64,000 nucleotides of DNA from Ligula intestinalis (lineage: Eukaryota > Platyhelminthes > Cestoda > Diphyllobothriidea > Diphyllobothriidae): positions 25,365,680 through 25,429,679 of the forward strand of contig JAYGXS010000008.1 in the NCBI GenBank assembly GCA_036362985.1, written 5' to 3'. Both the position numbers and the translations under genes were made by a program. Positions 23,480 to 33,593 of this stretch are shown here, piece after piece; position 1 is the stretch's first letter; each line of letters begins with the position of its first letter. The notes beneath the pieces are model-generated. The model did no database searches, was not told the origin of the DNA, and saw only the letters and a program-made list of their open reading frames with translations.

Positions 23480-24035
23480 GCCGATTAAGATCTGATCATT
23501 GTTTTTCTGTGCCTAGGGTACTGGGGGTCTTTTATTCTTAACTTAGAACACTGATCAACGCACGTAAGTCTTTTTCCTACCGAGTGAATTTCTTTCGCAT
23601 ACGCATAGTTGATAAGGTTCGTCATATTCTTCATGGTCAAATTATGCAATAAACACGAGTGCCCTGGATGACTATTGTGTTTATCCGCATAAGTCAGATA
23701 TGTTCATTTACGCACACTCCTAACATGCGTTCGGTCTGACCTGCATGGCTATAAGAAACATTAGGGCCTGAGATTCACCTCTGTACTCCAGATTGATCCC
23801 CTGGTTTTAGTCGATATTCTGCTTGCCATGCCCCTGTTGCACATGATAGCCGTCAGTTGGTATGCAATTCCAAAGTCTAGTCCCCCATGCGATATGCTTG
23901 ATCGCAAGTGAAACGTTTTTACTGTATGGCATTGTGTTTTGGCACTCTTAAACCGAACATGAAGGCACTGATTTATGAACGCCCTCTTAAAACAATTTTT
24001 ATATAATTCAATTGTTCCAACGGAGCGGAATTTGT
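23480..24035. other. No recognised feature
   Basis: No gene or repeat that I can delimit. Confidence 0.35.
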
Positions 24036-24190
24036 GTCCCCAGGGGATTCGAAGCCACCTCAGCATTAGTACAGCCAACGCTCTACTAATTGAGCTGTCA
24101 AGGTCCACCGAAAATGCTTTGGTCTATTTCCTTGCCCAAGCTACTGCACTTATGGAATCAACCATTGCCGATGCAGTAATATGACTGCCC
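24036..24190 (-). mobile_element. tRNA-derived SINE head
   Basis: Minus strand 24108-24036 is a near-complete tRNA shape: D-arm CAGCTCAATTAGTAGAGC, an anticodon-arm region, and T-arm GGCTTCGAATCCCC. Acceptor-stem pairing is imperfect, so I call it a SINE head. The neighbouring 'cttatggaatcaaccattgc' block resembles 'cttatggaatcaaaaattac' beside the 46.6-kb head, which supports a repeat family. Confidence 0.6.
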
Positions 24191-24394
24191 AGACATCAAT
24201 CAGAGTACCTACCAGACAAAATGCTGGGCGGATAAATCGACCCAATGGTGATTAAATTCAAAGCTCTCAGCGTGACTTCGTATATGTAATAGTAGAGCGT
24301 TCCATGTCTTAAAGCCTTCCATGTTGATGTGGATTAGCACCCCACGAGACCAGGGATTTTTCACAAATGGGTCACTTTATTTAGTCAAGGCTGG

Positions 24395-25185
24395 CTAACC
24401 GTCTAGACATCCAGTTCGTTATGGAAGAGAAATTCAACAATCCGTTACCCTTCTTCGATGAACAAATGACGAAATTGACAGACGGAAAGATAAGAACTGC
24501 AGTCTACCGCAAGTCAAGAAATATCATGCGTATTCCCTACTTCAGAAGCAACCACCCCATTGTCACAAACGCAGTTGTGTTAGAACCCTCCTCTAACGCG
24601 TTCAGACACACTGCAGTGACGAAATGGGGATAAAGGAGGAGATTAAGTACTCACATGCCCCATTTCAGGCCAACGGTTATCCAAAGTCCTTTGTACGCAA
24701 GTGTATGCAGCAGCCCCACCATGAGCGGTCAAAAGGAGATGAGCCTAAGTTCCGGCTCGCAATCCCTTATGTGAAGAATGAATCAGAGGCGGCTGCAAGA
24801 ATCCTGAAACCATTCGGGATTGGTGTGGCTCACAGGCCGGAATCAACCATCAGACGGCGCTAATGAGGCCCACGGACGCAGAAACTTTTACAGAAAAATC
24901 AGTTGTGGTCTATAGCATACCATGTCAAGACTGCAGTGCAAGGTATGTTGGTGAAACGGGCAGACGGCTTGGTACATAATTGCATGAGCATCGATAGGCA
25001 AGTAACCGCAAGGATAAGCTGTCTATGGTTCATGACCATGCACAGCAGAAACAACACGCTTCCACCTTTGACAAAGAAGTGGTAATAGCCCGAGCCAATT
25101 CCAAAATGGCTTGATTACTGCTGGAAAGTTGGTCATCGACTGGCACAGTCAACAGGGTCATAGAGCTTTATCCCGCCATTTTGCG
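24395..25185 (+). pseudogene. PLE C-terminal half with GIY-YIG endonuclease, disrupted
   Basis: Frames read in turn: DIQFVMEEKFNNPLPFFDEQ (end of the RT region), KIRTAVYRK, QANGYPKSFVRKC, LAIPYVKNESEAA, GVAHRPESTIRR, then VVYSIPCQDCSARYVGETGR, LSMVHDHAQQ and LLLESWSSTGTVNRVIELYP. The GIY-YIG signature (VYSI, CxxC, RYVGETGR) is intact, but stops follow at TGRRLGT, in HEHR and before LLLESW, and there is a frameshift near 24630. It is truncated upstream of the RT catalytic core. A second, related copy begins at 25955. Confidence 0.88.
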
Positions 25186-25740
25186 GTCATTAGGAAGAAT
25201 CGGCAAACTTTTTCATCAAAATGCTCTTTTGCGATTTACGAAAACATGAATTCCTATGAGATTTCTCCAGGAAAGAGCTATTATAAAAACTTTCTAATAA
25301 AGATACACTTGACGAGCGTACACGAGCTTTCGATAAATGCTCGTCAGTCCAGTTCATGCGTATGCAAACAGGGTGAAAGGTGCAACCAGCGATCAATAAT
25401 GATTGAAAGTTTATCCAACTGAGTCATGGGAATGGGGCAGAGGCTGGACGAAGGCATGCAATTAAGTGACCGTTTGCTGTAGCAGAAGGTTTTTTTGTGC
25501 AAAAAAGACGGGTTTTCGTAATCTGGGTTGGCATTTGCTCGCAAAGGCGGAAGCAAACGGAAGACGGTCTTGCATGCTTAAAACAACCTCCTGCAAGATC
25601 CGCGCACGGCACGGCCAAGGATAGGTTGACTGTTTACAATCTTCTGCTCACTCTTTCTCCTCAGCCTCACCCCTGGACTGGCTACATCACACCCACTGTC
25701 TTGGATGAAATGACAAATATACTTGAATCCGTGAAGGTTT
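25185..25740. other. No recognised feature between PLE copies
   Basis: Short frames only. The end (about 25735-25760) matches the 'aggtccagata...tcattttcacca' block that forms the outer edge of related PLE termini near 43.8 and 62.45 kb. Confidence 0.4.
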
Positions 25741-25955
25741 GAGGTCCAGATACCTTATCATTTTCACCATTTCACAAAGAAGAGGCAGAAGAACGTACGA
25801 GGACATGGATCATTTTATTTTGAGACTGACGTTTGGGGCATTCGCCTGTTTTCATCGTCAGAGTAAGGTGGTGGTTATTCCTGTTTACTGGGACTGTTGC
25901 AGCCATGCAGTATGCCTCGACGCGCTCGACGCACGAACTTTGACGTCCCTGTTTG
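25735..25955 (-). mobile_element. Inverted PLE pLTR with hammerhead-like motif
   Basis: Matches 43395-43620 block by block: 'gaggac.tgga.ca.tttatt', 'ttgagactgacgttt', 'cgtcagagtaa', 'gggactgt.gcagcc', 'gcatgcc', 'gctcgacgcacga' and 'gagtttgat'. It lies in inverted orientation directly upstream of the PLE fragment at 25955, the fold-back layout seen elsewhere. Confidence 0.75.
25828..25861 (-). ncRNA. Hammerhead-like motif (G12 changed)
   Basis: Minus strand: CTGACGA (intact), a variable stem II region, CAAAC in place of GAAAC, and GTC; total 34 nt. The missing G12 predicts poor or no cleavage. Confidence 0.55.
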
Positions 25956-26830
25956 TTGCTGACTGACCGTGAGTTTGATATATCCTGACATCCAGTTTAC
26001 TATGGAAGAGGAGGTCGGTAATCAGTTACCCTTCCTTGACGTACAAGTGACGAAACTGGAAGGCGAGAAGATAAGAACAGCAGTCTACCACAAGGCAACC
26101 AATATCATGCTCATCCTCAACTTGAGAATCAACAACCCCTTGGTCACAAACGCAGTTGTGTTTGAATCCTCGTCCAACGCGTTCAGACACACTGCAGCTA
26201 CGAAAAAGGGAAAAAGGAGAAGATTAAGTCCTCGCATGCCCCATTTCAGGCCAAAGGTTATCCAAAGTCCTTTGTACGCAAGTGTACGCAGCAGCCTCAC
26301 CATGAGCGGTCGAAAGGAGAGAACTCTGAGTTACGGCTCGCAATTCCTTATGTGAAGGATGCATCAGAGGTGTTCAGGATCCGTATGGCTCATAGGCCGG
26401 AGCCAACCATTACACAGCAGATCATGAGGCCCAAAGACCTGCTTCCGTTGACAGAACAATCAGCCGCGGTCTACAGCATACCATGCCATGACTGGAATGT
26501 AAGATATGTTAGTGAAACGGGTGCACGCCTTGGCAAAAAGTTGTATAAGTATCAGCTCTTAAGCAACCACAAGGATAAGCTGTCTATGGTATATGACCAC
26601 GTGCAGCAGAGGAACTTCAGGTTTGCCTTGTATAAAGCAAGGGTAATAGGCCGAGCCAAAGATAAGATCACCTACTTGAAAGTTAGTCCTCGATTGGCAC
26701 ACTAAACAGAGCAGTAGACCTTCATCCTACCTATCTAGCGCTTCGCAGAAGGCTAAAATCTATTATGAGCAGAGAAATAGATTAAGCGGAGGAAGATACG
26801 CAGGGCCGACAGCCGGCAGCCGCGAGTGAA
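25955..26830 (+). pseudogene. PLE C-terminal half with GIY-YIG endonuclease, second copy
   Basis: Starts in YPDIQFTMEEEVGNQLPFLD and continues VTKLEGEKIRTAVYHK, AKGYPKSFVRKC (next frame), LAIPYVKDASE, RMAHRPEPTI, VYSIPCHDWNVRYVSETG, LSMVYDHVQQRNF and KARVIGRAKDKIT before a stop at 26703-26705. Compared with 24395-25185, the second cysteine of CxxC is Trp and the Gly of YVGETG is Ser, both damaging to a GIY-YIG fold. One frameshift near 26225. The C-terminal tail continues in decayed form to about 26830. It is joined at its 5' end to an inverted pLTR. Confidence 0.88.
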
Positions 26831-27180
26831 AAAGGTTGAAACGCTCGGAATGCACACAAGGGACTTAATGCACCTCATGGAAGCGCCCGCAAGGGCGCAA
26901 GCAATTCAAACACCCACAAAACGTCGATCGATGCAATCGATTTTACCTATGGTTCTTGATTTACTGCTATCATAGTTGAGGAGCACGCCACGTGCGCTGA
27001 CTTTGCGCAACATGACATTTATTGCCTATATCATGACATTTAATGAGATAGGCAATATACTATAGGCCTTACATGTGACTCAGATTTTCCACGTTTTCCG
27101 CTCGTCTGAAGACTCTGGTATTTCTTAGCAGCCCAGCCTTACGTGCTTAACGGTAGTAACAGTCCTTTGGTGATTTAAGG
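26830..27180. other. No recognised feature
   Basis: No recognisable gene. It contains a short 'catgacattta' direct repeat (27011 and 27033). Confidence 0.4.
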
Positions 27181-27960
27181 CATGCGCAGATGCCGCCTTA
27201 GTTGCAATTGCTTAGCATTGATTTTTTGTAGGAATCTCTAGATTTTCTGGGTTAACGCACTTACTGTTTGACTGGGGAATTTGTACTTTTTTGCGACTGT
27301 AATTGGTCCAGAAAACCGGAGTGGCAAAGAAGCCAAAAGCAGCATGTATATCGCCAACACAACGGCACCTTATACGATCTCATTATAAAGATGCACGTAT
27401 TAGAGAAGGCCTTTACCGGAAGCCAACGATCTAACCACTAAGCTACAGACATCCCAACTCGCACTATGAATGCCGCGAGTTTTTTTCACAATTGGGTCAA
27501 TTTAAATTAAGCAAATCTGCCAAACCTCCTAATGATGAAGTCAGCCTAGTGTTCATTCTGGTGGATTCTAGATGATTGCTTAGGAAATCCTGCTTGGGCA
27601 GTCAGCTTGCAGTTTCGTATTGGTGGATTTCATATGGGAGGTAAAGTTGGGCAGGTAATATTGACCCAAGTGTAATTAAATGCATGGCGCGAGGCGGGGT
27701 TTTTGTAGTTTAGCAGAATAAGCACGCACATTGAATGTTTGCGCCCATCATAACATCCTGTTTTCGCAAACTGCCGGCCATCTAACGAATCGCAACCCTC
27801 ATTGATTTCCCTGACAATCCTGGGCGAAAGCTTTTGTTCAGAATCAACCTTGCGCCACGCATTTATAATTTGATGCGGAAATAGTGGCTGTGCTTATTTC
27901 CTGCTTCCCCTCCCTCCTGCACGTATATCCGCAGATCGTTAAAAAAATGCGCAGAAATGA
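27180..27960 (+). repeat. Repeat D, copy 1, split by a tRNA-related insertion
   Basis: Shares 'aagccaaaagcagcatg.ata', 'caa..caacggca' and, after 27720, 'aacatcctgttttcgcaaac' and 'cctgcacgtatatccgcaga' with 31520-31765. In the other copies these two halves are contiguous; here 27388-27720 interrupts them. Confidence 0.6.
27388..27720. mobile_element. tRNA-related element nested in repeat D
   Basis: It carries 'agagaaggcctttaccgga', 'gccaacgatctaaccactaa', 'aattgggtcaattt', 'gcaaatctgccaaacc' and 'attgacccaagtgtaatta', all found around 39880-40215. Absent from the matching place in repeat D copies 2 and 3, so it inserted after repeat D spread. Confidence 0.65.
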
Positions 27961-28225
27961 CCGCCTACAGAGGATATGGAACAACAGGTCCTTCGCTGCC
28001 CAACAGGTGGCAACAGGCCAGAGAAATGCCACCAACAAGCTTTCTCTACGTTTAAAACATAAGTTTACCTTCTGACACGGGGCAAGACTTGACCCATGAA
28101 AATTCTTTTTCTCTAAGAGGGTAATCCAGGCCTGGAATGCTCTTACTGCGGATATTATCATGTCCCCTTCTGTGGATGTTTTTAAGGCAAACCTAGACCG
28201 GTTTAATGAGTATCGTTGCGATTAA
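27960..28225 (+). pseudogene. LINE (non-LTR retrotransposon) protein C-terminus
   Basis: The frame ending at 28225 reads KFFFSKRVIQAWNALTADII and then MSPSVDVFKANLDRF before the stop. This is the classic carboxy-terminal signature of many LINE ORF2 proteins (RV..WN.LP..VV...S...FK..LD). In the same frame two stops lie upstream (one at 28073-28075, one before KFFF), so only a relic remains. No RT core is left. It is the only LINE seen and could represent the family that mobilises the SINEs, but nothing shows that directly. Confidence 0.75.
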
Positions 28226-28960
28226 GTACTCCAAATCCAATCACTGAAGTGTTCCGAATCCAAAAAATTGAAGCGCTGTAGCTCCAAACACTGAAATGCT
28301 ATAAATATATACTATTAGTAATTTTTAAGTTGTATTATTATTAGTATTTAACCAAATGCGTTAAGACATTGCCTAGCTTCGACGTCTCTGCTCACTATGT
28401 GAACTGGGCTGATCGCATCTGAGGTCACGTCGATCGCACCTATGGTCCTAGGCTACGCGGCCCTGTCACACCTTTTCTCGTATCAACCGACTGCTGACGA
28501 CATGGCGGGTTCCTCGGCTCTTGGCACAGCAAAGGCTTATCATGGTCGCATCTCCGGTTCTTCAGGACGCTCTCGTGACTCCGAGGTCTCCTCCTCGTAT
28601 GGTCCTTCGGATGTAGATATTACTCCTCATGGACGCTATGGCTGCCGTCAACATTCACAAAAGCATCATGCCCCTATCATTCACATACTTCCCCTACGAG
28701 CGACAGTTTTTCTCCTAAAAACCACAAATGACATTCCATTTTGAATTATGAGCCAGCCTTAGGAGTTTTTTTCACTGTCTGCTCTTCCTCTTCAGTTACA
28801 CTGCTGGTTCATGTAAACTGAGTGTGAGTGTATTACTTACAACAAGCGAGTAGTCGTTTGAAATTGCGTCAACAACTTCTTTGGAATGTTTGGCTATGCC
28901 GATGCATTTCTGAAATCCTATGCGCCAAGAGGGAGTTCAAAGGCGTTTGCCTATATTTCC
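28225..28960. other. Unrecognised; short imperfect tandem units near its start
   Basis: 28230-28300 holds about three loose repeats of a 'ccaa...cactgaagtg' unit. An open frame at 28442-28744 (100 codons, Ser-rich) sits in GC-richer sequence but shows no known domain. Confidence 0.4.
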
Positions 28961-29530
28961 TTGAATAAAATTGACTGGACTTATATTGACACTGATTTTT
29001 AAATTTTTCGTAATTTTATGCTTTAACTTTAATGTCTCTTAATATCGTAGCCCTGCTTCGTTAGCGGTGATATGTCTTCTTTTTACTAAAGAAGCGTTCT
29101 TTCACAGTTATAAAACGTAAAGGAACGCAGCATGACCTGTTTTTGTGCAACAAATATTATTTGGTAAAAATCCTCTTAGATTTTGTGAGTTACAGCACCT
29201 GCTGTGTCTTAGGAGTGACATTGGAAAGTGAGCCAAAGTCAGCATGATTATCACCAATGCGACGGCATATTTAATTGTTTTTTCCATCGTTGGATCACGA
29301 TTCTGCGACTCGTTTCCGCAACTTGCTAACTCATTCGGCCGATTAACGGATCGGTGATAAAGGGCTTTTATACAGAGTCAACCTTTCACGTATTGATAAT
29401 TCAACACGGTTTTTTTTTGTCTGCATGGATATCCGCTGATCTTTAAAAATGCTAATGATGATTATAAAAGGTTGAATTTATGGCTAGCTAAACAGTCAAT
29501 GGCAACAGGAATTGCCCAGAGCACACATTA
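28960..29530 (+). repeat. Repeat D, copy 2
   Basis: Long diverged match to 31240-31840: 'tttttcgtaattttatgctt', 'aatcctcttagattttgtga', 'aagtgagccaaagtcagca', 'gacggca', 'tggatatccgctgatctt', 'ggcaa.aggaat..cccaga' and 'gcacac.tta'. Each copy runs straight into a PLE endonuclease tail, so the D-plus-PLE unit was duplicated or repeat D belongs to that PLE. Confidence 0.7.
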
Positions 29531-29930
29531 ACTTGTCAAACACGCGGCAGCAATTCTGAGAGATGACGCCAATTCTGAAGTTGCGGCTCATTCGACGAGA
29601 TCCGGCCACACACACACATACGCAAATTTGATGAGGTGACATTCATGTGAGCCGTGAATTACTTAATTCATGGTTCACAGGCCCCCATTGTTTAAAGAAG
29701 TGCAACGACTTGAAAAATCGATATTCAGTGCGGAGGCCTTAATTGGCCAAAGCATGTCGCCAAGGCGTTGCCTAATGCCAGCGCCAAAAAAGCAGATGAC
29801 CGAGCAATGATCATGTCCAATACCACCACGTGTGATAACAGTTCATTACTTCATTTTCCGCTTGTCGGCCATCAAGCAATTAGCACACTAGCCGGCAATT
29901 ATCTTCAATAGAGGCGTCGTTGTCATATGT
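29530..29930 (+). pseudogene. PLE GIY-YIG C-terminal tail
   Basis: The plus strand reads VKHAAAILRDDANSEVAAHS then TRSGH, continuing in broken frames through a decayed 'SPRRCLMPAPKKQM' region. AEHAAAVRR.DA.S.VAAHS is the family signature after the GIY-YIG catalytic Arg region. Stops and small indels throughout. Parallel to 31840-32195 and 45330-45700. Confidence 0.75.
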
Positions 29931-30340
29931 GCGCAGTATGATTGTGATTTAATCATTTAAATGCTGTTAGTAACTCTACATGAAATACCCGCTTCTGGAG
30001 TAGTGCCCATATTGATGAATCCGCAACGGAATTCGAAAAGGCAGGCGCCAGGCGATTGCACACCTTTCTTCGCACATGTTATTTTGCAATAAATTCTGGC
30101 GAAATTTGGTTTAAGCTTAAGGCAAGGGTTCGAATATAATTGTAGGCTTAGTTTAAGGTTGAAGTTAAGGTCAGGTATATACTAAGTGGTTAGTGTTAAT
30201 TGTTTGATATTGATTCCTGGTAGAGCAGGGGCTAGGGCTGAAATTAAAGTTACAGTGTAGTTGAAGTTAAGATTATCGCATGGGAATCCATAACTTGGAA
30301 AAAAAATGCAATCGCTGAAAAAAAACACTTTATTCGCCTG
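29930..30340. repeat. Degenerate G/T-rich 'ttaggg/ttaagg'-like tract
   Basis: 30100-30290 has many imperfect 'ggtta/gttaag/ctaggg' words. It resembles 33090-33250, sharing 'gcaagggttcg', 'ctagggc', 'gttacag.ttagtt' and 'gcatgg'. Too irregular for telomeric repeat; a dispersed repeat is more likely. Confidence 0.5.
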
Positions 30341-30373
30341 AATTTTTAAAATTGGCATCGGATTATTCATCAG
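30340..30373 (-). ncRNA. Hammerhead-like motif
   Basis: Minus strand: CTGATGA (intact, 30373-30367), degraded stem II, AAAAA for GAAAC, then TTC; total 34 nt. Probably inactive but correctly spaced. Confidence 0.5.
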
Positions 30374-30690
30374 AAACATGAGCAGAAACGAGTAACAAGA
30401 GCGAGTGGCATATGCACAAGAGGTTGTCGTAAATATAGGAGAGCATCATTACTGCACATGTATGATATTTTACGACCATTGTCCTTTTGTACGTAACTTG
30501 CTGATAGACATGCGGGCAGTGACCTGCTGAATCTGCATCGCGCGTGGTGGAATTGGACGTGATGATTCATCGGCCGTTTGGTTTCCCGTTGTTGGCGCAA
30601 GACGACGCGTTGGCCTGTGCGTTCCCCAGATGGTGACTTACTTTGGCCCAATTGAGCCTCAGCACCAAATATGGACTGGGCAGGTCGTTA
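30340..30690 (-). mobile_element. PLE 3' end: C-terminal tail plus pLTR
   Basis: The minus strand reads GQSKSPSGERTGQRVVLRQQ, matching GQSKSPPGKHTGHRVLQRQR in the plus-strand copy at about 32060-32120. That is the extreme C-terminus of the same PLE group. A pLTR with a hammerhead-like motif follows (30373-30340) and continues to about 30290. Confidence 0.7.
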
Positions 30691-31240
30691 GACTTGTTTA
30701 ATGACTGGAGGCCCGTAACCCTGGCTCAAGTAATTCTCGACTCACACTATTGCCTTTCCTCGCAAGAATTTTCATCCTGTCAAATTTGAATGGAATGCTG
30801 GGTCTCGTCGCATGAGCCGAAACTTTAAAAGTTGGCATTATTTTGCAAAAATGCTACCACGTGCTCAGCGTTTTGCGTCTTGAACCAGGTTCTCCGACGT
30901 AGATTCTTTGTCCACAAATGCATCGGATTATTTGGACTTCTCTAGATGTTTGAAGCCGTGAGAGTGGGTCTTTCGTTTTCATAATCTGACGCCTTATTGT
31001 ACTTTTACGCTTGCACCTGACAATAATTTAGGTGAATAAGTCAATGTCAAGTATTTTCACCTGTGAGCCCACGACATACATCATTTTTGTGACGTCACAA
31101 TCGATGCAATCAATGGATAATCAGGTTACATTTGTCCGACGTTTCTCAAAAATGCATGCTGCGCAGAAACAATGGCCATTTCTTAAGAGACCATGTTGCA
31201 ATGTGTACTCGAACTTCTGACTCTCTGGTGACAGCCGTAC
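30690..31240. other. No recognised feature
   Basis: No gene or repeat that I can delimit. Confidence 0.35.
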
Positions 31241-31840
31241 TTGACCTTGCCCATAATATGGAAGCAAACGTATGGGATTTTTCAACTTTTCGTAATTTTC
31301 CGCTTTGACTCTAATATTTGTAAACATCAAAGCACTACTTGATAAACGGCAATATGTATCCTTCTTACTATAGCAAGGTCCCTTTCTATCTACAAGATAT
31401 CAGAGAACGTAGAATGAGCTGCTTTTGTGTAACAGGGATTTTTTGTGAAAATCCTCCTAGATTTCATGAGTTAGAGAACCAACTCAATGTCACAGGAATT
31501 GGTCTTATTTGTGGGTGTAATTGGTAAGTGAGCCAAACTCAGCAAAATTATCAGCAATTCGACGGCACATTCATGGTTTTTTTCATCTTTTAACATCCGG
31601 TTTTCGCGACCTGCTAACTCCTGCGGTAGACCAATGGATCGGAGAAATGGTGGTAAAGGGCTTTGATTCAGAGTCAACATCCCACGCATTGATAATTTAA
31701 TACGGAACCAGCGGCTGGGCTTTTTTGTATGTTTCCTCCTCCTGCACGGATATCCGCTGATCTTCAAACATGCGCAGAATGATAAATTGCATTGCCAGCA
31801 AAACAGGATATGGCAAGAGGAATTTCCCAGAGCACACGTT
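31240..31840 (+). repeat. Repeat D, copy 3
   Basis: Diverged direct copy of 28960-29530; also matches 27180-27960. A 149-codon minus-strand open frame (31471-31920) overlaps it; I see no domain and treat it as repeat-derived. Confidence 0.7.
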
Positions 31841-32198
31841 AGCTTGCCAAATACGCGGCCACAATGCGGAGTAATGACACCAATTCTGACGTTGCGGCTC
31901 ATTCGACGAGATCCGGTCATGCATTCCAGTTTGATAAAAACGAAATTATCGCAAGAGATAACAATCAGCTGAGCCGTGAATTAATTGTGTCATGGTTCAG
32001 GGTCCCCCACTCTGTGAACTAGCGCAACGACTTCCCAAATCAATATTCCATGCTGCGGCTCAATTTGGCCAAAGCAAATCGCCACCCGGGAAACACACAG
32101 GCCATCGTGTCCTCCAACGCCAACGTCGGGGGAACCAGATGACCAAGCCATTATCACGCCCAAGTCAACATCAGGTGATACATTTTCAGCAGGTCACA
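31840..32198 (+). pseudogene. PLE GIY-YIG C-terminal tail
   Basis: Plus strand in one frame: LAKYAATMRSNDTNSDVAAH, STRSGHAFQFDKNEIIARD, NQLSRELIVSWF, RNDFPNQYSMLRLN, then AKANRHPGNTQA. This is the C-terminal half of the PLE endonuclease with stops. It ends at about 32198, where it meets the last bases of a minus-strand PLE terminus exactly at that element's predicted ribozyme cleavage site. Confidence 0.8.
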
Positions 32199-32233
32199 GA
32201 CGCTTCGGATTCCGTTCGGGAATTTCTTATCAT
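32199..32233 (-). ncRNA. Hammerhead-like motif ending at an element boundary
   Basis: Minus strand: ATGATAA, stem II from AAATTCC and GGAATCC with a 5-nt loop (one base longer than in sisters), GAAGC, GTC; 35 nt. Sister copies continue AGG.GAATAAA after GTC; here the next base already belongs to the neighbouring PLE tail. Confidence 0.55.
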
Positions 32234-32850
32234 AGGTAATCGTCGAAAAGTCTGAGACAAGCGCAGATAAGGGTGATATACGCACAGATTGCACGGTATT
32301 TATAGTTCCTAGCAGTCACCCGCATGCGTTCTATAATTGTCAGTTCATGTAGATACCGTTTGCGGTCTTAATTGGTGCGGTGATGGCTCATTAATTGTCA
32401 CACTGTGCTTGTCCGCGTTGGATGCGGGCTTGATAATTGCGCGACAGTTATGGCCACTGTTGTCAGAGTTGCTGCTGCGCCCGGCCCTTCCCACGGGACT
32501 GAGTATCTTGATCAGGAAATTTGTCAGTAAACCGTATGGGAACGTTACATTATTGTGCTTTTTTATGGACTGGGGACCTGAGAACCATGACTCAAACAAC
32601 TTGCAGCTCACGCGGTTGTCACCTCTTGCGAAGAATTTGGCCTCGTCAAACTTGAAAATATGGTCGGATCCCGTCGACTGAGCTGCAACCTGGGAGTAAG
32701 CGTATTTCTTTCTTACCACCGCTGCACGCGAGTGGCCGAGCATGCAGCGGAATCCGAACCGTCAAAAAAAATAAAAATCTTTTTTCAGTGATCGCTCCTC
32801 CAACTTCTGAACTGCTTCCTGGAACTCGCATATTCAATTCCGAGTACAAT
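32199..32850 (-). mobile_element. PLE relic: open C-terminal frame with pLTRs on both sides
   Basis: Minus strand 32743-32345 is open for 132 codons: RKKYAYSQVAAQSTG, DHIFKFDEAKFFARGDNRVS, KLFESWFSGPQSIKKHNN, PYGLL and a GRAGRSSNSD tail, the GIY-YIG C-terminal region and family tail. A sense pLTR follows (32340-32199). An inverted, 5'-truncated pLTR sits at 32748-32850 (plus strand: GGAATCCGAACCGTC then A-rich). It is the longest intact piece of this PLE group here. RT and the catalytic endonuclease motifs are missing. Confidence 0.85.
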
Positions 32851-33198
32851 TATCCTCCGCAGTGGCGTCGTCAATTGTCACATCTGTACAGTCACTGTAT
32901 CCTGCAGATATTGCAATTGCTTCCGATTCAACTACCCGCTTCTGTTAAACCGTTCCTGCTACCGTCTCTGGTGAAGAATTCGCGATGGATATTCAACAGT
33001 CATGTCCCACTGATAGCCTGCTCTAATTTTCACATGTTATACTGCGCGTAATTCCGACGGTATTACGTGTTCGTTGAGAGCAAGGGTTCGGGCTAATCAT
33101 GTGGCTAAATTTAAGATTGGTGTTGGGCTCAGGATTATGATAAGCTTTGAGGTTTAGGATCGTGTCAAATGTTGCATATAGGTTTAGGTTAGAGCTAG
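32850..33198. other. Unrecognised, with G/T-rich degenerate words
   Basis: 33090-33198 resembles 30100-30260 (see there). Nothing else recognised. Confidence 0.4.
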
Positions 33199-33421
33199 GG
33201 CCAGGGTTGACATTTCAGTTACAGTTTAGTTTTATGTTAGGGTAATGGCATGGTGATACTTATTCTTCCTGAAATGAACCGCAAGGCCACTCTCACAGCT
33301 TCGTGTGTATTGTGTTGTATTGAGTGAGAGTGGCCTTGCGGTTCATTTCAGGAAGAATAAGTATCACCATGCCATTACCCTAACATAAAACTAAACTGTA
33401 ACTGAAATGTCAACCCTGGCC
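33199..33421. repeat. Perfect palindrome, 98-bp arms, 27-nt spacer
   Basis: 33199-33296 is the exact reverse complement of 33324-33421. I checked the arms base by base and found no mismatch. The spacer is 33297-33323. The left arm contains part of the 'ctagggccagggttgac' repeat also related to 30.2 kb. Perfection over 98 bp implies a very recent event or an assembly/library artefact. Confidence 0.95.
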
Positions 33422-33464
33422 ACTCTCACTCAATACAACACAATACACACGAAGCTGTGAGAGT
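33289..33464. repeat. Second nested inverted copy, 47 bp
   Basis: 33289-33335, which spans the spacer of the palindrome, reappears as an exact reverse complement at 33418-33464, directly after the right arm. The order arm, spacer, inverted arm, inverted spacer is what two successive template switches would leave. Confidence 0.93.
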
Positions 33465-33593
33465 TGACCCGTCAGTTGCCAACCTTCCAATCAGCCGCAC
33501 ATTTAAGCACACCCTGAAAGCTTCCACCACGTTAGATCGGCCTTACTCACTCCCTCACCAACAGCACATCAGGGAGTCACCAATAATATTAAT

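Noticed and set aside
31471..31920. 149-codon minus-strand ORF as a gene
   Set aside because: Antisense to repeat D and a PLE tail that read in the other direction; not open in the sister copy.
30100..33250. Telomeric or subtelomeric repeats ('ttaggg'-like words at 30.2, 33.1 and 42.9 kb)
   Set aside because: Units are irregular and not in tandem; they look like diverged copies of one dispersed repeat.
33199..33464. CRISPR-like or regulatory hairpin array
   Set aside because: There are only inverted copies of a single stretch, no regular spacers, and the window is eukaryotic.
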